NCBI GenBank assembly: GCA_903900705.1
Contig: CAIUOG010000052.1
Span: 1 to 64,000, forward strand
Length of the DNA: 64,000 bases
Source: an uncultured Acidobacteriia bacterium
GTDB lineage: Bacteria; Acidobacteriota; Terriglobia; Bryobacterales; Bryobacteraceae
Direction: 5' to 3'
Every line of letters begins with the position of its first letter. Position 1 is the stretch's first letter. A program made the translations under genes and the position numbers. This document shows positions 18,672-26,890 of the stretch, piece after piece. The notes below the pieces were generated by a model, which saw nothing but the letters and a program-made list of their open reading frames with translations, was not told the DNA's origin and searched no databases.

Positions 18672-19505
18672 TTACAGCACCCCCGCCGCGCGCATGACTT
18701 TGTTGGCCGCTTCGAGGCCCAGTCGCGCCGCTTCGTCCACAGGCATTTCCTTCAGGCCGCGGCCAAATACTTCCACCGACAGCGCGTCTTCATACCCAAT
18801 CTTTTTCAAAGCCTGCAAGAACCCTTTCAAGTCGATTACGCCCTCCCCTGGCAGCAGTCGCTGGTTGTCGCGCACCTCTTCGGGTGGCAGCTTCGCCGCG
18901 TCGTTGAAATGCACGTGGACGATGCGCTCTTTTCCCGCCGCCAGGATGTCCGCCACGGTCGCGCCGGCGTGGTGCCAGTGCCAGACATCCAGCAGCAGAC
19001 CGCAGTTCGGACCGCATTCCCTGGCGAACTCCAGCATTTCGTCCATACGCCAGATGAATTCGTACGGTTGCGCTTTCCGGATGTGCAGCGGCCCCAGAAA
19101 CTCCAGCCCGAGGCGCACTTTGGCTTTCGCCAGGACGGCGCTCGCGGCCTGAAAACGGTCCAGCAGGAGCTTCCGCTGTTCAGGCTTTGGTTTATCGGAG
19201 GAGGAAAGCAGGTACGTCACCATGCGTGGACAGCCGATGGCCGCCGCGAAGGCCGCCGCATCCGGCAGCGTGGTGAGGCCCCGGCGGAAGGTCTCGTCGT
19301 CTTTCCTGAAGTCCACTGGCAGATCGACGGCGGCGGGGCGAAGGTGATTCATGGCCAGGATCTGCCGGGTCTGTTCCAGGCCACCGCGCATCGCGGAGGT
19401 GAGGCCAACGTCCACCCCGGGGAAGCCCGCCTGGGCCGCCAGCGCAGCCGATTCCGGCCATTGCACGCGACCGCCTGTCAGCTGGGGATTGTATGCCGGA
19501 TACAT
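18672..19505 (-). CDS. TIM-barrel sugar phosphate isomerase/epimerase-like protein
   Basis: 277 residues of the xylose-isomerase-like (AP_endonuc_2) barrel. The supporting strands are AAQAGFPGVDVGL near the N-terminus, RLGLEFLGPLHI (a metal-binding Glu region), GLLLDVWHWHHAG (Asp and His ligands), IVHVHFNDAA and LSVEVFGRGL at the C-terminal Glu. No signal peptide is seen. It is the first gene of the operon leading into murQ and murA, which suggests an amino-sugar or lactate-related substrate, but that is inference from position. It starts 62 bases from the divergent HupE-YHYH gene. Confidence 0.75.
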   Translation of the reverse strand: MYPAYNPQLTGGRVQWPESAALAAQAGFPGVDVGLTSAMRGGLEQTRQILAMNHLRPAAVDLPVDFRKDDETFRRGLTTLPDAAAFAAAIGCPRMVTYLLSSSDKPKPEQRKLLLDRFQAASAVLAKAKVRLGLEFLGPLHIRKAQPYEFIWRMDEMLEFARECGPNCGLLLDVWHWHHAGATVADILAAGKERIVHVHFNDAAKLPPEEVRDNQRLLPGEGVIDLKGFLQALKKIGYEDALSVEVFGRGLKEMPVDEAARLGLEAANKVMRAAGVL

Positions 19506-19567
19506 CCCTCAATTGTATGAACAGCGGCACATCAAACACTCACACTCTTCTGCTATTCCTGATTGCA

Positions 19568-21436
19568 ATGCGGAAAAGTCTGACTTTCGCGGCCCTGTGT
19601 CTGGCGATGACGCCAGCCTTCCTGCTTGCGCACAATCTGCTGGTTTCCGCCATCGATCTTACGGACGGTGGCATCACGGTAAACGTTCCTCTGACCGAAC
19701 TGGCCCGCGCGGAACATGTCCAGGCAATTTCCGCGCCGGCCGCGGATGCCGCCATTCGTCGCCGCCTGGAGATTGCGGGACTGGGCCCGTCGACGCTCTC
19801 GATCGACCCGGTTACGGATCGAATCGTCTGGACCGCCCGCCTTGCCGGGAGCGTCCGGATTACGAAGCCTCTGTTCCCGGAAATCGCCCAATCCGCAACG
19901 CGGCTGCGACGAGCCAATACGCCGGAGGTCTGGCTGAACGCGGAGCAGCGGCGCCCGTCCGGCGGAGATTTTCTGCTCACCGGCTTCCGGCATGTACTGG
20001 AAGGCCAGGACCATATCGCGTTCCTGCTGGGTCTGGTCCTCCTGGGTGGCTCTCTCGGTTCGCTGGCGTGGACAGTGACGGCTTTTACCCTCGCTCATTC
20101 GATCACTCTCGGACTCGCCGCGCTGGGAATCCTCAACCCGCCGTCGCGCCTGATTGAGCCGATGATCGCACTCTCTATCATCGCCGTTGCACTTGAAAAT
20201 CTGTACCGGCGCGGCAGTCTTCACCGCCGCCCTTACATTGCGTTTGTCTTCGGACTGGTCCACGGCTTTGGCGTGGCAGCGCCGCTGCGGGAACTGGCGA
20301 TCACGCCATTCTCGCTGCTGCCATTGAACGCGGGCGTGGAGGCCGCGCAGGCGCTGATTGTCCTGACAACCTGGCCGGTGCTTCGCTGGTTCGGCCGCCA
20401 CCAGCCGGTGATAATGGCGCGGCTGGCCCTGGCCGGGTCCTGCATCATCGGGATCGCCGGAGCGTACTGGTTGGCCGACCGGACGGTGGTCTTCGCGCAA
20501 TCGCCGGACGATGTCGCCGCGAAGATCGAGGCGACCTTCCGACCGTGGAAGCCGAAGGTTGTGACGCGGCACGATGCGGCGTACTTCTACGTGGAATCGA
20601 ACGGTATGCCGGATCACCGCATGATGGTGGGCATCACCGCCTGGCAGCAGCAGACTCCGCTGCCGCAGCCATACACAGGTGACAACGCGTGGCGCTTTCC
20701 GCTTTTCGCGCGCCCCGCCACCGCGCCACTCTCGGCGAAGGATCACTTCTTCCGCGGCGCCATTGCGATCGCGGCGAACGGGGTGCCCATCTTTAATCCG
20801 ATCAAAAACGACGGCCATACCGACACGTTTCTCGCCGGCGAACTCGACGAATTTGGCGGCCACGGTGGCCGCGCCGACGATTACCATTACCACACCGCGC
20901 CACTGCACCTGCAGAAGGAACTGGGTCCCGCGACCCCGATAGCCTGGGCTCTCGACGGGTATCCCATTCTTGGTCTCACCGAGCCGGATGGCTCCACACC
21001 CGCCCGGCTGGACGCCTTCAACGGGCACACCGGCAGTGAAGGTTACCACTACCACTCCACGAAGACATATCCGTATCTGAACGGCGGTTTTCATGGCGAA
21101 GTGAGCGAGGTGGAAGGACAGGTGGATCCGCAGCCGCGCGCAATACCAGTGCGGCCTTCGGGCGAGCCCCTCCGCGGCGCAACCGTCACGGGTTTTGAAA
21201 AGAATGCGGAGAACGAATACACGCTGACCTACATGCTGCGAGGGCAGACCAACCGGATTCACTATGTGATCCGGCCGGATCAAACGTACGTGTTTGACTA
21301 CATTGATGGTGCGGGCAAAGTTACGACTGAAACGTATGTCGCCGGGCGGGGCCGGGGCGGTGAGAACGCTTTCTCTGATCATCCTCTGTCTGCTCGCCCA
21401 GCGGGGTCCCTCTGCGCGCCCGAGGGTGGTTTCTGA
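19568..21436 (+). CDS. HupE/UreJ-like membrane domain fused to a YHYH-domain
   Basis: 622 residues. A signal-like N-terminus (KSLTFAALCLAMTPAFLLAHN) leads to a periplasmic segment. Then comes a HupE/UreJ_2-type region of about six helices with FRHVLEGQDHIAFLLGLVLLGG and FTLAHSITLGLAALGI. After about residue 330 a soluble domain follows, ending in two YHYH motifs (DDYHYHTAPLHLQ and EGYHYHSTKTYPY) around AWALDGYPILG, as in the YHYH family. HupE/UreJ proteins handle nickel or cobalt; YHYH proteins are uncharacterised but His-rich. The joining of the two suggests a metal- or small-molecule-handling surface protein. ATG 19568 is the start that begins the signal sequence. The end overlaps the next gene by 77 bases. 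Confidence 0.75.
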   Translation: MRKSLTFAALCLAMTPAFLLAHNLLVSAIDLTDGGITVNVPLTELARAEHVQAISAPAADAAIRRRLEIAGLGPSTLSIDPVTDRIVWTARLAGSVRITKPLFPEIAQSATRLRRANTPEVWLNAEQRRPSGGDFLLTGFRHVLEGQDHIAFLLGLVLLGGSLGSLAWTVTAFTLAHSITLGLAALGILNPPSRLIEPMIALSIIAVALENLYRRGSLHRRPYIAFVFGLVHGFGVAAPLRELAITPFSLLPLNAGVEAAQALIVLTTWPVLRWFGRHQPVIMARLALAGSCIIGIAGAYWLADRTVVFAQSPDDVAAKIEATFRPWKPKVVTRHDAAYFYVESNGMPDHRMMVGITAWQQQTPLPQPYTGDNAWRFPLFARPATAPLSAKDHFFRGAIAIAANGVPIFNPIKNDGHTDTFLAGELDEFGGHGGRADDYHYHTAPLHLQKELGPATPIAWALDGYPILGLTEPDGSTPARLDAFNGHTGSEGYHYHSTKTYPYLNGGFHGEVSEVEGQVDPQPRAIPVRPSGEPLRGATVTGFEKNAENEYTLTYMLRGQTNRIHYVIRPDQTYVFDYIDGAGKVTTETYVAGRGRGGENAFSDHPLSARPAGSLCAPEGGF

Positions 21437-22790
21437 GCTGACACAACTGCTGGGACGGCCCACCGGCCAATCCATTGCGCTCAGTGTTCTTGCTCCGGAC
21501 GAACTGGAGGTTCAGGTGGAGTACGGTCTCCAATCGGGGACGTACACCGAAAAAACGAAGCCAGTCCGCATCCCCGCCACGACGCCACACGAAATAGAGA
21601 TCACCCGGCTGGCGCCGGACACGCAGTATTTCTACCGCCTGAACCAGCGCCGCCGTGGCGAAAGCGTCTTCACCTCCGGCCCGGGGTATTCCTTCCACAC
21701 CCGGCGGGCGTCCGGTTCGTCCTTCACTTTCGATGTGCAGGGCGACTCCCATCCGGAACGCCCCGACCGCATGTACAACCCCGCCCTGTACCGCCGCACC
21801 CTGCAAGGCGTGGAGTCTGATCGGCCCGATTTCTACTTCACGCTGGGTGACGACTTCAATGTCGATCCGCTTTTTAATCGCAATACTCTGAATGCCGACA
21901 CCGTTTCGCAGCTCTACATCAACCAGCGTGGTTTCCTCGGTCTTGTGGGCCGCTCCGCTCCGCTTTTTCTCGTCAACGGCAACCATGAACAGGCTGCCGC
22001 GGCGTTGCTGGATGGCACCCCGGAGAGCGTTCCGGTGCTGGCAGGCCGGGCGCGCAATCTCTATTACCCCCTTCCTGAGCCGAATGGTTTTTACACCGGC
22101 GATCCGGAACTGGTCGGGCATCTGGGTCTGCGCCGCGACTACTATTCGTTCACCTGGGGCGACGCGCTGTTTGTGACGCTGGACCCTTACTGGCATTCCC
22201 CGGTTCAGGTGGACGAAGGCATTGGCGGACGTGGCGGCCGCGGTTCCGGTGCTGCCCCGCGGAATCGCGATGGCTGGGCCGTCACCATGGGGGACGCGCA
22301 ATATCAATGGTTGCGAGAGACCCTCCGCACCAGTCAGGCGAAATACAAATTCGTCTTCGCCCACCACGTGAACGGGACTGGACGGGGCGCGGTGGAGATT
22401 GCGGACCTCTTCGAATGGGGCGGGCGCAACCGGCGAGGCGAGTGGGAATTCGTGGCAAAACGTCCCGGCTGGGAAATGCCTGTTCACCAACTGATGGCGA
22501 AGTACGGCGTCACAATCTTTTTTCAGGGGCATGACCACCTTTTTGCCCGTCAGGAAAAAGACGGTGTGGCCTACCAGGAAACACCCAACCCGGCGGATGC
22601 CTCTTACACTGCTTTCAATCGCGAAGCCTATACGTCAGGGGATGTCTTGCCGAACGCAGGCCATCTTCGCGTGAGCGTAACGCCGGGCGGAGTTCGGGTG
22701 GATTACATCCGCGCGTGGCTTCCCGCCGATGAGAACGCGGAACACCGGAATGGCGAGACCGCCTTCACCTACACGGTGAGGCCGAAATAG
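21360..22790 (+). CDS. Secreted purple-acid-phosphatase-like metallophosphoesterase
   Basis: 476 residues. The signal peptide RTLSLIILCLLAQ is followed by a fibronectin-III-like domain (TRLAPDTQYFYRLNQ) and then a calcineurin-like phosphoesterase. The metal motifs in order are VQGDSH, TLGDDFN, LVNGNHEQ, FAHHVNGTG and FQGHDHLFAR. The expected product cuts phosphomonoesters or diesters outside the cytoplasm. GTG 21360 is preferred because the resulting N-terminus MRTLS matches that of the paralogue at 24098-25441. The start lies 77 bases inside the preceding gene, so the two are likely translationally linked. Confidence 0.82.
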   Translation: MRTLSLIILCLLAQRGPSARPRVVSELTQLLGRPTGQSIALSVLAPDELEVQVEYGLQSGTYTEKTKPVRIPATTPHEIEITRLAPDTQYFYRLNQRRRGESVFTSGPGYSFHTRRASGSSFTFDVQGDSHPERPDRMYNPALYRRTLQGVESDRPDFYFTLGDDFNVDPLFNRNTLNADTVSQLYINQRGFLGLVGRSAPLFLVNGNHEQAAAALLDGTPESVPVLAGRARNLYYPLPEPNGFYTGDPELVGHLGLRRDYYSFTWGDALFVTLDPYWHSPVQVDEGIGGRGGRGSGAAPRNRDGWAVTMGDAQYQWLRETLRTSQAKYKFVFAHHVNGTGRGAVEIADLFEWGGRNRRGEWEFVAKRPGWEMPVHQLMAKYGVTIFFQGHDHLFARQEKDGVAYQETPNPADASYTAFNREAYTSGDVLPNAGHLRVSVTPGGVRVDYIRAWLPADENAEHRNGETAFTYTVRPK

Positions 22791-22817
22791 TCTGCGTCAC
22801 GCAATGACCCGGGTGGT

Positions 22818-23978
22818 TCAGGACACCCACAGTACAGGCTGGCGAATGAAGTAATTGCGGATTACTTCATCCACATCGGAATCGGCGGGCAGCTTTTTCC
22901 AAAGGTCCAGATAGTCGGTGCGATGATAGGCGAGGCCACCAAACAGGAGGGCTTCCTGCCGCATAGGCCAGTACTCGAAATACATCACGTCCGGCGTCTT
23001 CTTCCAGGCTTTTTTGTCGGCAATGTACGGGTACATGAATTCGATGGCTTTCTTCATGCCGCGGCCATCCGCCGTGGTGAAACTCCACAGGTCATCGCCG
23101 GATTCGGAGAGAATCCGGCAGAGCGTGGCGAACGCCTCCAGGTTGAACAGGCAATAACCATACGGTTTTGTGCGCGCCATTTCGAGCGGCAGGCTGCCAT
23201 CGGGCTGAATCTGGCCCGGTACCAGCACATTCCGGAAACGATCCGCGCAGAATGCCAGCAGTTCCCGGTTGCCGGTGAGGGTGGCGAAGGCGGCCAGCTG
23301 CAGGAACCAGCAGGTGGCGTGGTTGTTCTTCGTGTCGCGTTCGTCGGTGCCGTTTTTGCTGGTGGTCATCCACGTGGCGTAGTCGGCGAACCATTTCTTC
23401 GCGGTTTCAAGGTCGGACGGAGAAAGCGCCCCTGCCTCCGCCAGCAGCGGAATCGCACGGGCGACTTCCACCAGGTGTATGGTGTCGATCACGCCGGTGC
23501 CTCGTCCGGTGGAGCGGCCATGAATGGCCTGCGCGAACTGCAGATTCGGATTCATTCGTGTGGCTTCGTCCACAAACCACGCCCTCACGTGTCTGGCGGC
23601 GTGCTCCGCGTATTTGCGTTGCTTCGTGACTTTCCAGGCCGCCGTCAGCGCCGGCGCCTGCACGCTCAGCTTCATGAGGAACCGGCGGTGCTGCACGAAG
23701 TTGTCGGGGTTGGTCATGCCGTCGCGCTGCACGTAGGCCCCTTCGGGGTTCGTGGGGTCCGGCCACCAGTAGTCGCCCTCGGAGAAGAAGTCGTGCGGGC
23801 CGCCGGCACTGCGCGGACTGGTGGCTGCAACCACAGTTTCCGGGCGGTCTGAGAGATACTTCTTCGCATTCCGGATCACGCGCCCTCTTTCGAGTTCGTG
23901 GATATTGAATTTCGTGGCGGCGTGGCCGGATTGTGCGGACAGAGCCGCGCAGGTTGCGAGAAACGTTCGTCGGTTCAT
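22818..23978 (-). CDS. Secreted alginate-lyase-family protein (paralogue 1)
   Basis: 386 residues with a twin-arginine-like N-terminus (MNRRTFLATCAALSAQSGHA). An alpha-toroid follows that is typical of the Alginate_lyase (PL5-like) family: GDYWWPDPTNPEGAYVQRDG, FAQAIHGRSTGRGTGVIDT, TSKNGTDERDTKNNHATCW and MYFEYWPMRQEALLFGG. The conserved NNHA and Tyr/His residues fit a lyase active site for uronate-containing polysaccharides; the true substrate in this organism is unknown. A paralogue sits at 56207-57355. It is flanked by two metallophosphoesterase genes that run rightward. Confidence 0.8.
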   Translation of the reverse strand: MNRRTFLATCAALSAQSGHAATKFNIHELERGRVIRNAKKYLSDRPETVVAATSPRSAGGPHDFFSEGDYWWPDPTNPEGAYVQRDGMTNPDNFVQHRRFLMKLSVQAPALTAAWKVTKQRKYAEHAARHVRAWFVDEATRMNPNLQFAQAIHGRSTGRGTGVIDTIHLVEVARAIPLLAEAGALSPSDLETAKKWFADYATWMTTSKNGTDERDTKNNHATCWFLQLAAFATLTGNRELLAFCADRFRNVLVPGQIQPDGSLPLEMARTKPYGYCLFNLEAFATLCRILSESGDDLWSFTTADGRGMKKAIEFMYPYIADKKAWKKTPDVMYFEYWPMRQEALLFGGLAYHRTDYLDLWKKLPADSDVDEVIRNYFIRQPVLWVS

Positions 23979-24097
23979 GGATGCGGCGAATCCTTATTCT
24001 TTCAGCGTATGTCCCACCACTGCGGCGAAGCCGGTAAAAGTCGGCAATCCTTTTATCTGAAACGGCCGGTGGCGGCGTTGTTATGATGGCCTCATTC

Positions 24098-25441
24098 ATG
24101 CGGACCCTCTCTGCCATTCTGCTCGCAGCCCTGGTTCTCTGTGGCCAGCAGGGGCCGGGAAGGGGTCGCGGACCGCAGAGCGGAATATTTCATACGGACG
24201 TCCCGGCGCACCTTTACGACCTGACTCTCGGCCGGCCGGAAGCCTCGCAGGTGACGGCGACGGTGCTCGCATACGAGTCTCTGGAGGGCTGGTTCGATTA
24301 CGCGGGCAGGCGCTCCGTCCTGGTCGTTCTGCCCGCAGCCGTACCGGTTTCGGTGGTTCTCGACGGATTGCAGCCCGATACTCCGTACCCCTACCGTTTT
24401 CACTACCGAAGGCCCGGCGCCGCGGGCTTCGAAGAGTCCGCTGTCCACTCATTTCACACCCGGCGCAAACCCGGCTCCACTTTCACGTTCGCCGTGCAGG
24501 CCGATTCCCATCTCGACGAGAATACGGATACCTCTGTTTACCGCCAGACGCTCGAAAACATAGTGGCTGCGAAGCCGGACTTTCTGGTCGACCTGGGCGA
24601 TACGTTCATGACCGATAAGCATCGGCCGGATTTCCGGGATGCCTTCCGGCAGTACGTTGCGCAACGTTATTACTTCGGACTTCCCGGCCCTTCCGTACCA
24701 CTGTTTCTTGCGCTGGGCAATCACGATGGGGAAGACGGCTCGCGCATGGAGATGGCGGCCTGGTCCCTGGACCTTCGGACCCGCTATTTCCCCAATCCCC
24801 GCCCTGACGGCTTTTATACCGGCAACCCGGAGCCATTCGAAGACTATTACGCCTGGGAATGGGGCGATGCGCTGTTCATCGTGCTCGACCCGTTCCGCCC
24901 CACAACGGGCCGCGGCAGCGAGGACAACTGGTACTGGACGCTGGGCACTCCCCAGTACAACTGGCTGAAGCGGACTCTCGAAGGCAGCCGCGCGCGTTTC
25001 CGATTCGTTTTGCTGCACCATCCCACCGGCGCGAAGGACCAGCCGATTCGCGGCGGCGTGGAAGCGGCGCTTTACAACGAGTGGGGTGGCCGCAATGCGG
25101 ACGGCACGGATGGGTTCGCCGCTCACCGTCCGGGTTGGGCAATGCCGGTCCACCAGCTTCTGGTGAAGCATGGCGTGTCGATCATATTCCACGGACACGA
25201 TCACCTGTATGCGCGCGAGGTGCTGGACGGGGTAGTGTACCAGGAAGTCCCGCAGCCCGGAAATCCCCGCCCGGGCGTGCCGCGCAGTGCGGAAGAGTAT
25301 GGATACACGCATGGCGGCGTGCTGGGTGGCGCCGGGTATCTGCTGGTACGCGTGAGCGCCACGGAGGCGGCGGTGGACTATGTGTTGGCCGGCCCGCGCG
25401 AGAACGGCCGGGTAGCGGCTTCCTATCTGGTTCGGCGGTAA
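24098..25441 (+). CDS. Secreted purple-acid-phosphatase-like metallophosphoesterase, paralogue
   Basis: 447 residues built like the protein at 21360-22790: signal peptide RTLSAILLAALVLC, a Gly/Arg-rich linker (QQGPGRGRGPQ), a FN3-like domain (LDGLQPDTPYPYRF), then a calcineurin-like domain with VQADSHLDE, DLGDTFM, LALGNHDGED, LLHHPTGAK and FHGHDHLYAR. Both paralogues share the GFYTGNPE/GFYTGDPE and EWGG/EWGGRN elements between motifs. ATG 24098 begins the signal peptide; ATGs at 24083 and 24086 are also in frame. It is divergent from the alginate-lyase-like gene with about 120 bases between. Confidence 0.82.
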   Translation: MRTLSAILLAALVLCGQQGPGRGRGPQSGIFHTDVPAHLYDLTLGRPEASQVTATVLAYESLEGWFDYAGRRSVLVVLPAAVPVSVVLDGLQPDTPYPYRFHYRRPGAAGFEESAVHSFHTRRKPGSTFTFAVQADSHLDENTDTSVYRQTLENIVAAKPDFLVDLGDTFMTDKHRPDFRDAFRQYVAQRYYFGLPGPSVPLFLALGNHDGEDGSRMEMAAWSLDLRTRYFPNPRPDGFYTGNPEPFEDYYAWEWGDALFIVLDPFRPTTGRGSEDNWYWTLGTPQYNWLKRTLEGSRARFRFVLLHHPTGAKDQPIRGGVEAALYNEWGGRNADGTDGFAAHRPGWAMPVHQLLVKHGVSIIFHGHDHLYAREVLDGVVYQEVPQPGNPRPGVPRSAEEYGYTHGGVLGGAGYLLVRVSATEAAVDYVLAGPRENGRVAASYLVRR

Positions 25442-25629
25442 CGGGGAGCGCGCCGGGCGGCATTCGTGGCTCGGCGGCAAACTCTGCGCCTGATCGCGCA
25501 ACGCCATGCCCTCCATCTGCGCCAACTCTCCGCGCCAAAACGCGCTTCGCGAAAGTCCTCACTCCTCTAACCTCCTGACAGCTCGATACTTGCCGGTCTG
25601 GCCCGTAACCTGCCCATTCCAGACCATCT

Positions 25630-26148
25630 ATGAATCGCTTCAAAGATTCGGAGCACCTCCTGCGGGTCACCGGCGTCTTTCTGGCAGGAATCGTTCTTTT
25701 CCTTTGCCTGCGCGCCTGGTTCGTCCCGAAGAGCTTTGGCCAATACGGCCACTACCGCGCCGATTCCATTACAGAAATTGCCGCGCTGCCCATCCGGCAC
25801 GCCGGCCATGAAGTCTGCGAAAGCTGCCATGCCGACGTGCTTGAAGTCAAACACACCGGCAAACATGCCAACGTCAACTGCGAGGCCTGCCATGGTCCGC
25901 TCGCGAAACATGCGGAAGATCCGTCCATTAAGCCTGTTCTGCCGGACACTGCTGTCCTCTGCGCGCGTTGCCACGAAGCCAACAGCGCGAAGCCGAAATG
26001 GTTCCCGCAGGTAGTAACCGCGGAGCACTCTCAGGGCCTGCCCTGCAACACCTGTCATCAGCCGCATAAGCCGGGTCTCAAAGACACCGACGCGAAACCC
26101 GCAGACTCGAAAACAGCAGACTCGAAAACAGCAGAGGCTAAGAAATGA
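25630..26148 (+). CDS. Membrane-anchored tetraheme c-type cytochrome
   Basis: 172 residues. An N-terminal membrane anchor (VTGVFLAGIVLFLCLRAWF, residues 13-31) precedes four CxxCH haem sites at Cys63, Cys84, Cys111 and Cys139. The C-terminus is low-complexity with ADSKT repeats. It would pass electrons in the periplasm. Its stop overlaps the ATG of the ferredoxin gene (ATGA), and NrfD follows, so it is the haem subunit of a quinone-linked cytochrome/Fe-S/NrfD complex. No catalytic molybdopterin or nitrite-reductase subunit is present next to it, so the terminal partner is unknown. Confidence 0.85.
   Translation: MNRFKDSEHLLRVTGVFLAGIVLFLCLRAWFVPKSFGQYGHYRADSITEIAALPIRHAGHEVCESCHADVLEVKHTGKHANVNCEACHGPLAKHAEDPSIKPVLPDTAVLCARCHEANSAKPKWFPQVVTAEHSQGLPCNTCHQPHKPGLKDTDAKPADSKTADSKTAEAKK
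26101..26130 (+). repeat. 15-bp perfect tandem direct repeat inside the cytochrome gene
   Basis: GCAGACTCGAAAACA occurs twice without a break (26101-26115 and 26116-26130), followed by a partial third copy (GCAGAGG). It is in frame and encodes the ADSKT repeat at the C-terminus of the tetraheme cytochrome. Copy-number change would alter tail length without a frameshift. Confidence 0.85.
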
Positions 26149-26888
26149 ATCGCCGATTTTTTATTACCCTCACCGGGGCCGCCGCCGTGGCGTGGGATTC
26201 CGTCCTCGCCGGCGCGCCCGAATCGTCGCCCAATTACAAAGTGACCGATCACTGGTGGGCGATGCTCATCGACGTGGATAAGTGCATCGGCTGTGGCAAC
26301 TGCGTCCGGGCCTGCTCGGTGGAAAACGATGTCCCCGAAGGCTTCTTCCGTACCTGGGTGGAACGTTACCAGGTGGACGATATGCACCTTGATGACCCGC
26401 TGGTCGATTCGCCCAACGGCGCGAAGAACGGCTTCCCGCCGCTGCCTCCGGGCAAGGGTCTGACCGGACCGGGCGTGAAAGAATTCTTTGTCCCCAAGCT
26501 CTGTAATCATTGCGCGGATTCACCGTGCACGCAGGTCTGCCCGGTTGGCGCAACCTTCACGACGCCCGATGGTGTGGTGCTGGTGGACGAGACTTATTGC
26601 CTCGGCTGCCGCTATTGTGTGGAGGCCTGCCCGTACGGTTGCCGCTTCATCCATCCGGAGAAGAACGTGGCGCAGAAGTGCACGCTTTGCTACCACCGCA
26701 TCACCAAGGGGCTGACCACGGCCTGCTGCGAAGCCTGCCCCACTTCCTCGCGCATGCTGGCGGACCTGAAAAATCCCAATGACCCGATCCATGAGTTCAT
26801 GAAGAAGCACAGCGTGCAGGTTCTGAAACCGCACATGGCAACCGGAGCGAAGGCTTTTTACGCGAATCTCGACGGGTCGGTGAGGTAA
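26145..26888 (+). CDS. Four-cluster ferredoxin subunit (NrfC/HybA/DmsB type)
   Basis: 247 residues. The N-terminus has a twin-arginine-like MNRRFFITLTGAAAVAW. Four cysteine groups follow: CIGCGNCVRAC, CNHCADSPCTQVC, CLGCRYCVEAC and CTLCYHRITK...CCEACP, the standard arrangement for four [4Fe-4S] clusters in the electron-transfer subunit of NrfD-containing complexes. It shuttles electrons between the quinone site on NrfD and the tetraheme cytochrome or another partner on the outer face of the membrane. The ATG overlaps the cytochrome stop and NrfD starts 2 bases after its stop, so the three are tightly coupled. Confidence 0.9.
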   Translation: MNRRFFITLTGAAAVAWDSVLAGAPESSPNYKVTDHWWAMLIDVDKCIGCGNCVRACSVENDVPEGFFRTWVERYQVDDMHLDDPLVDSPNGAKNGFPPLPPGKGLTGPGVKEFFVPKLCNHCADSPCTQVCPVGATFTTPDGVVLVDETYCLGCRYCVEACPYGCRFIHPEKNVAQKCTLCYHRITKGLTTACCEACPTSSRMLADLKNPNDPIHEFMKKHSVQVLKPHMATGAKAFYANLDGSVR

Positions 26889-26890
26889 CC

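Noticed and set aside
19553-21475. Long minus-strand frame (640 codons) antisense to the HupE-YHYH gene
   Set aside because: It mirrors the coding gene, is Arg/Val/His-rich and has no domain or signal.
25442-25629. Intergenic gap before the cytochrome gene checked for RNA genes
   Set aside because: No tRNA-like cloverleaf, riboswitch core or terminator hairpin with a T-run was found; only short GC-rich repeats.
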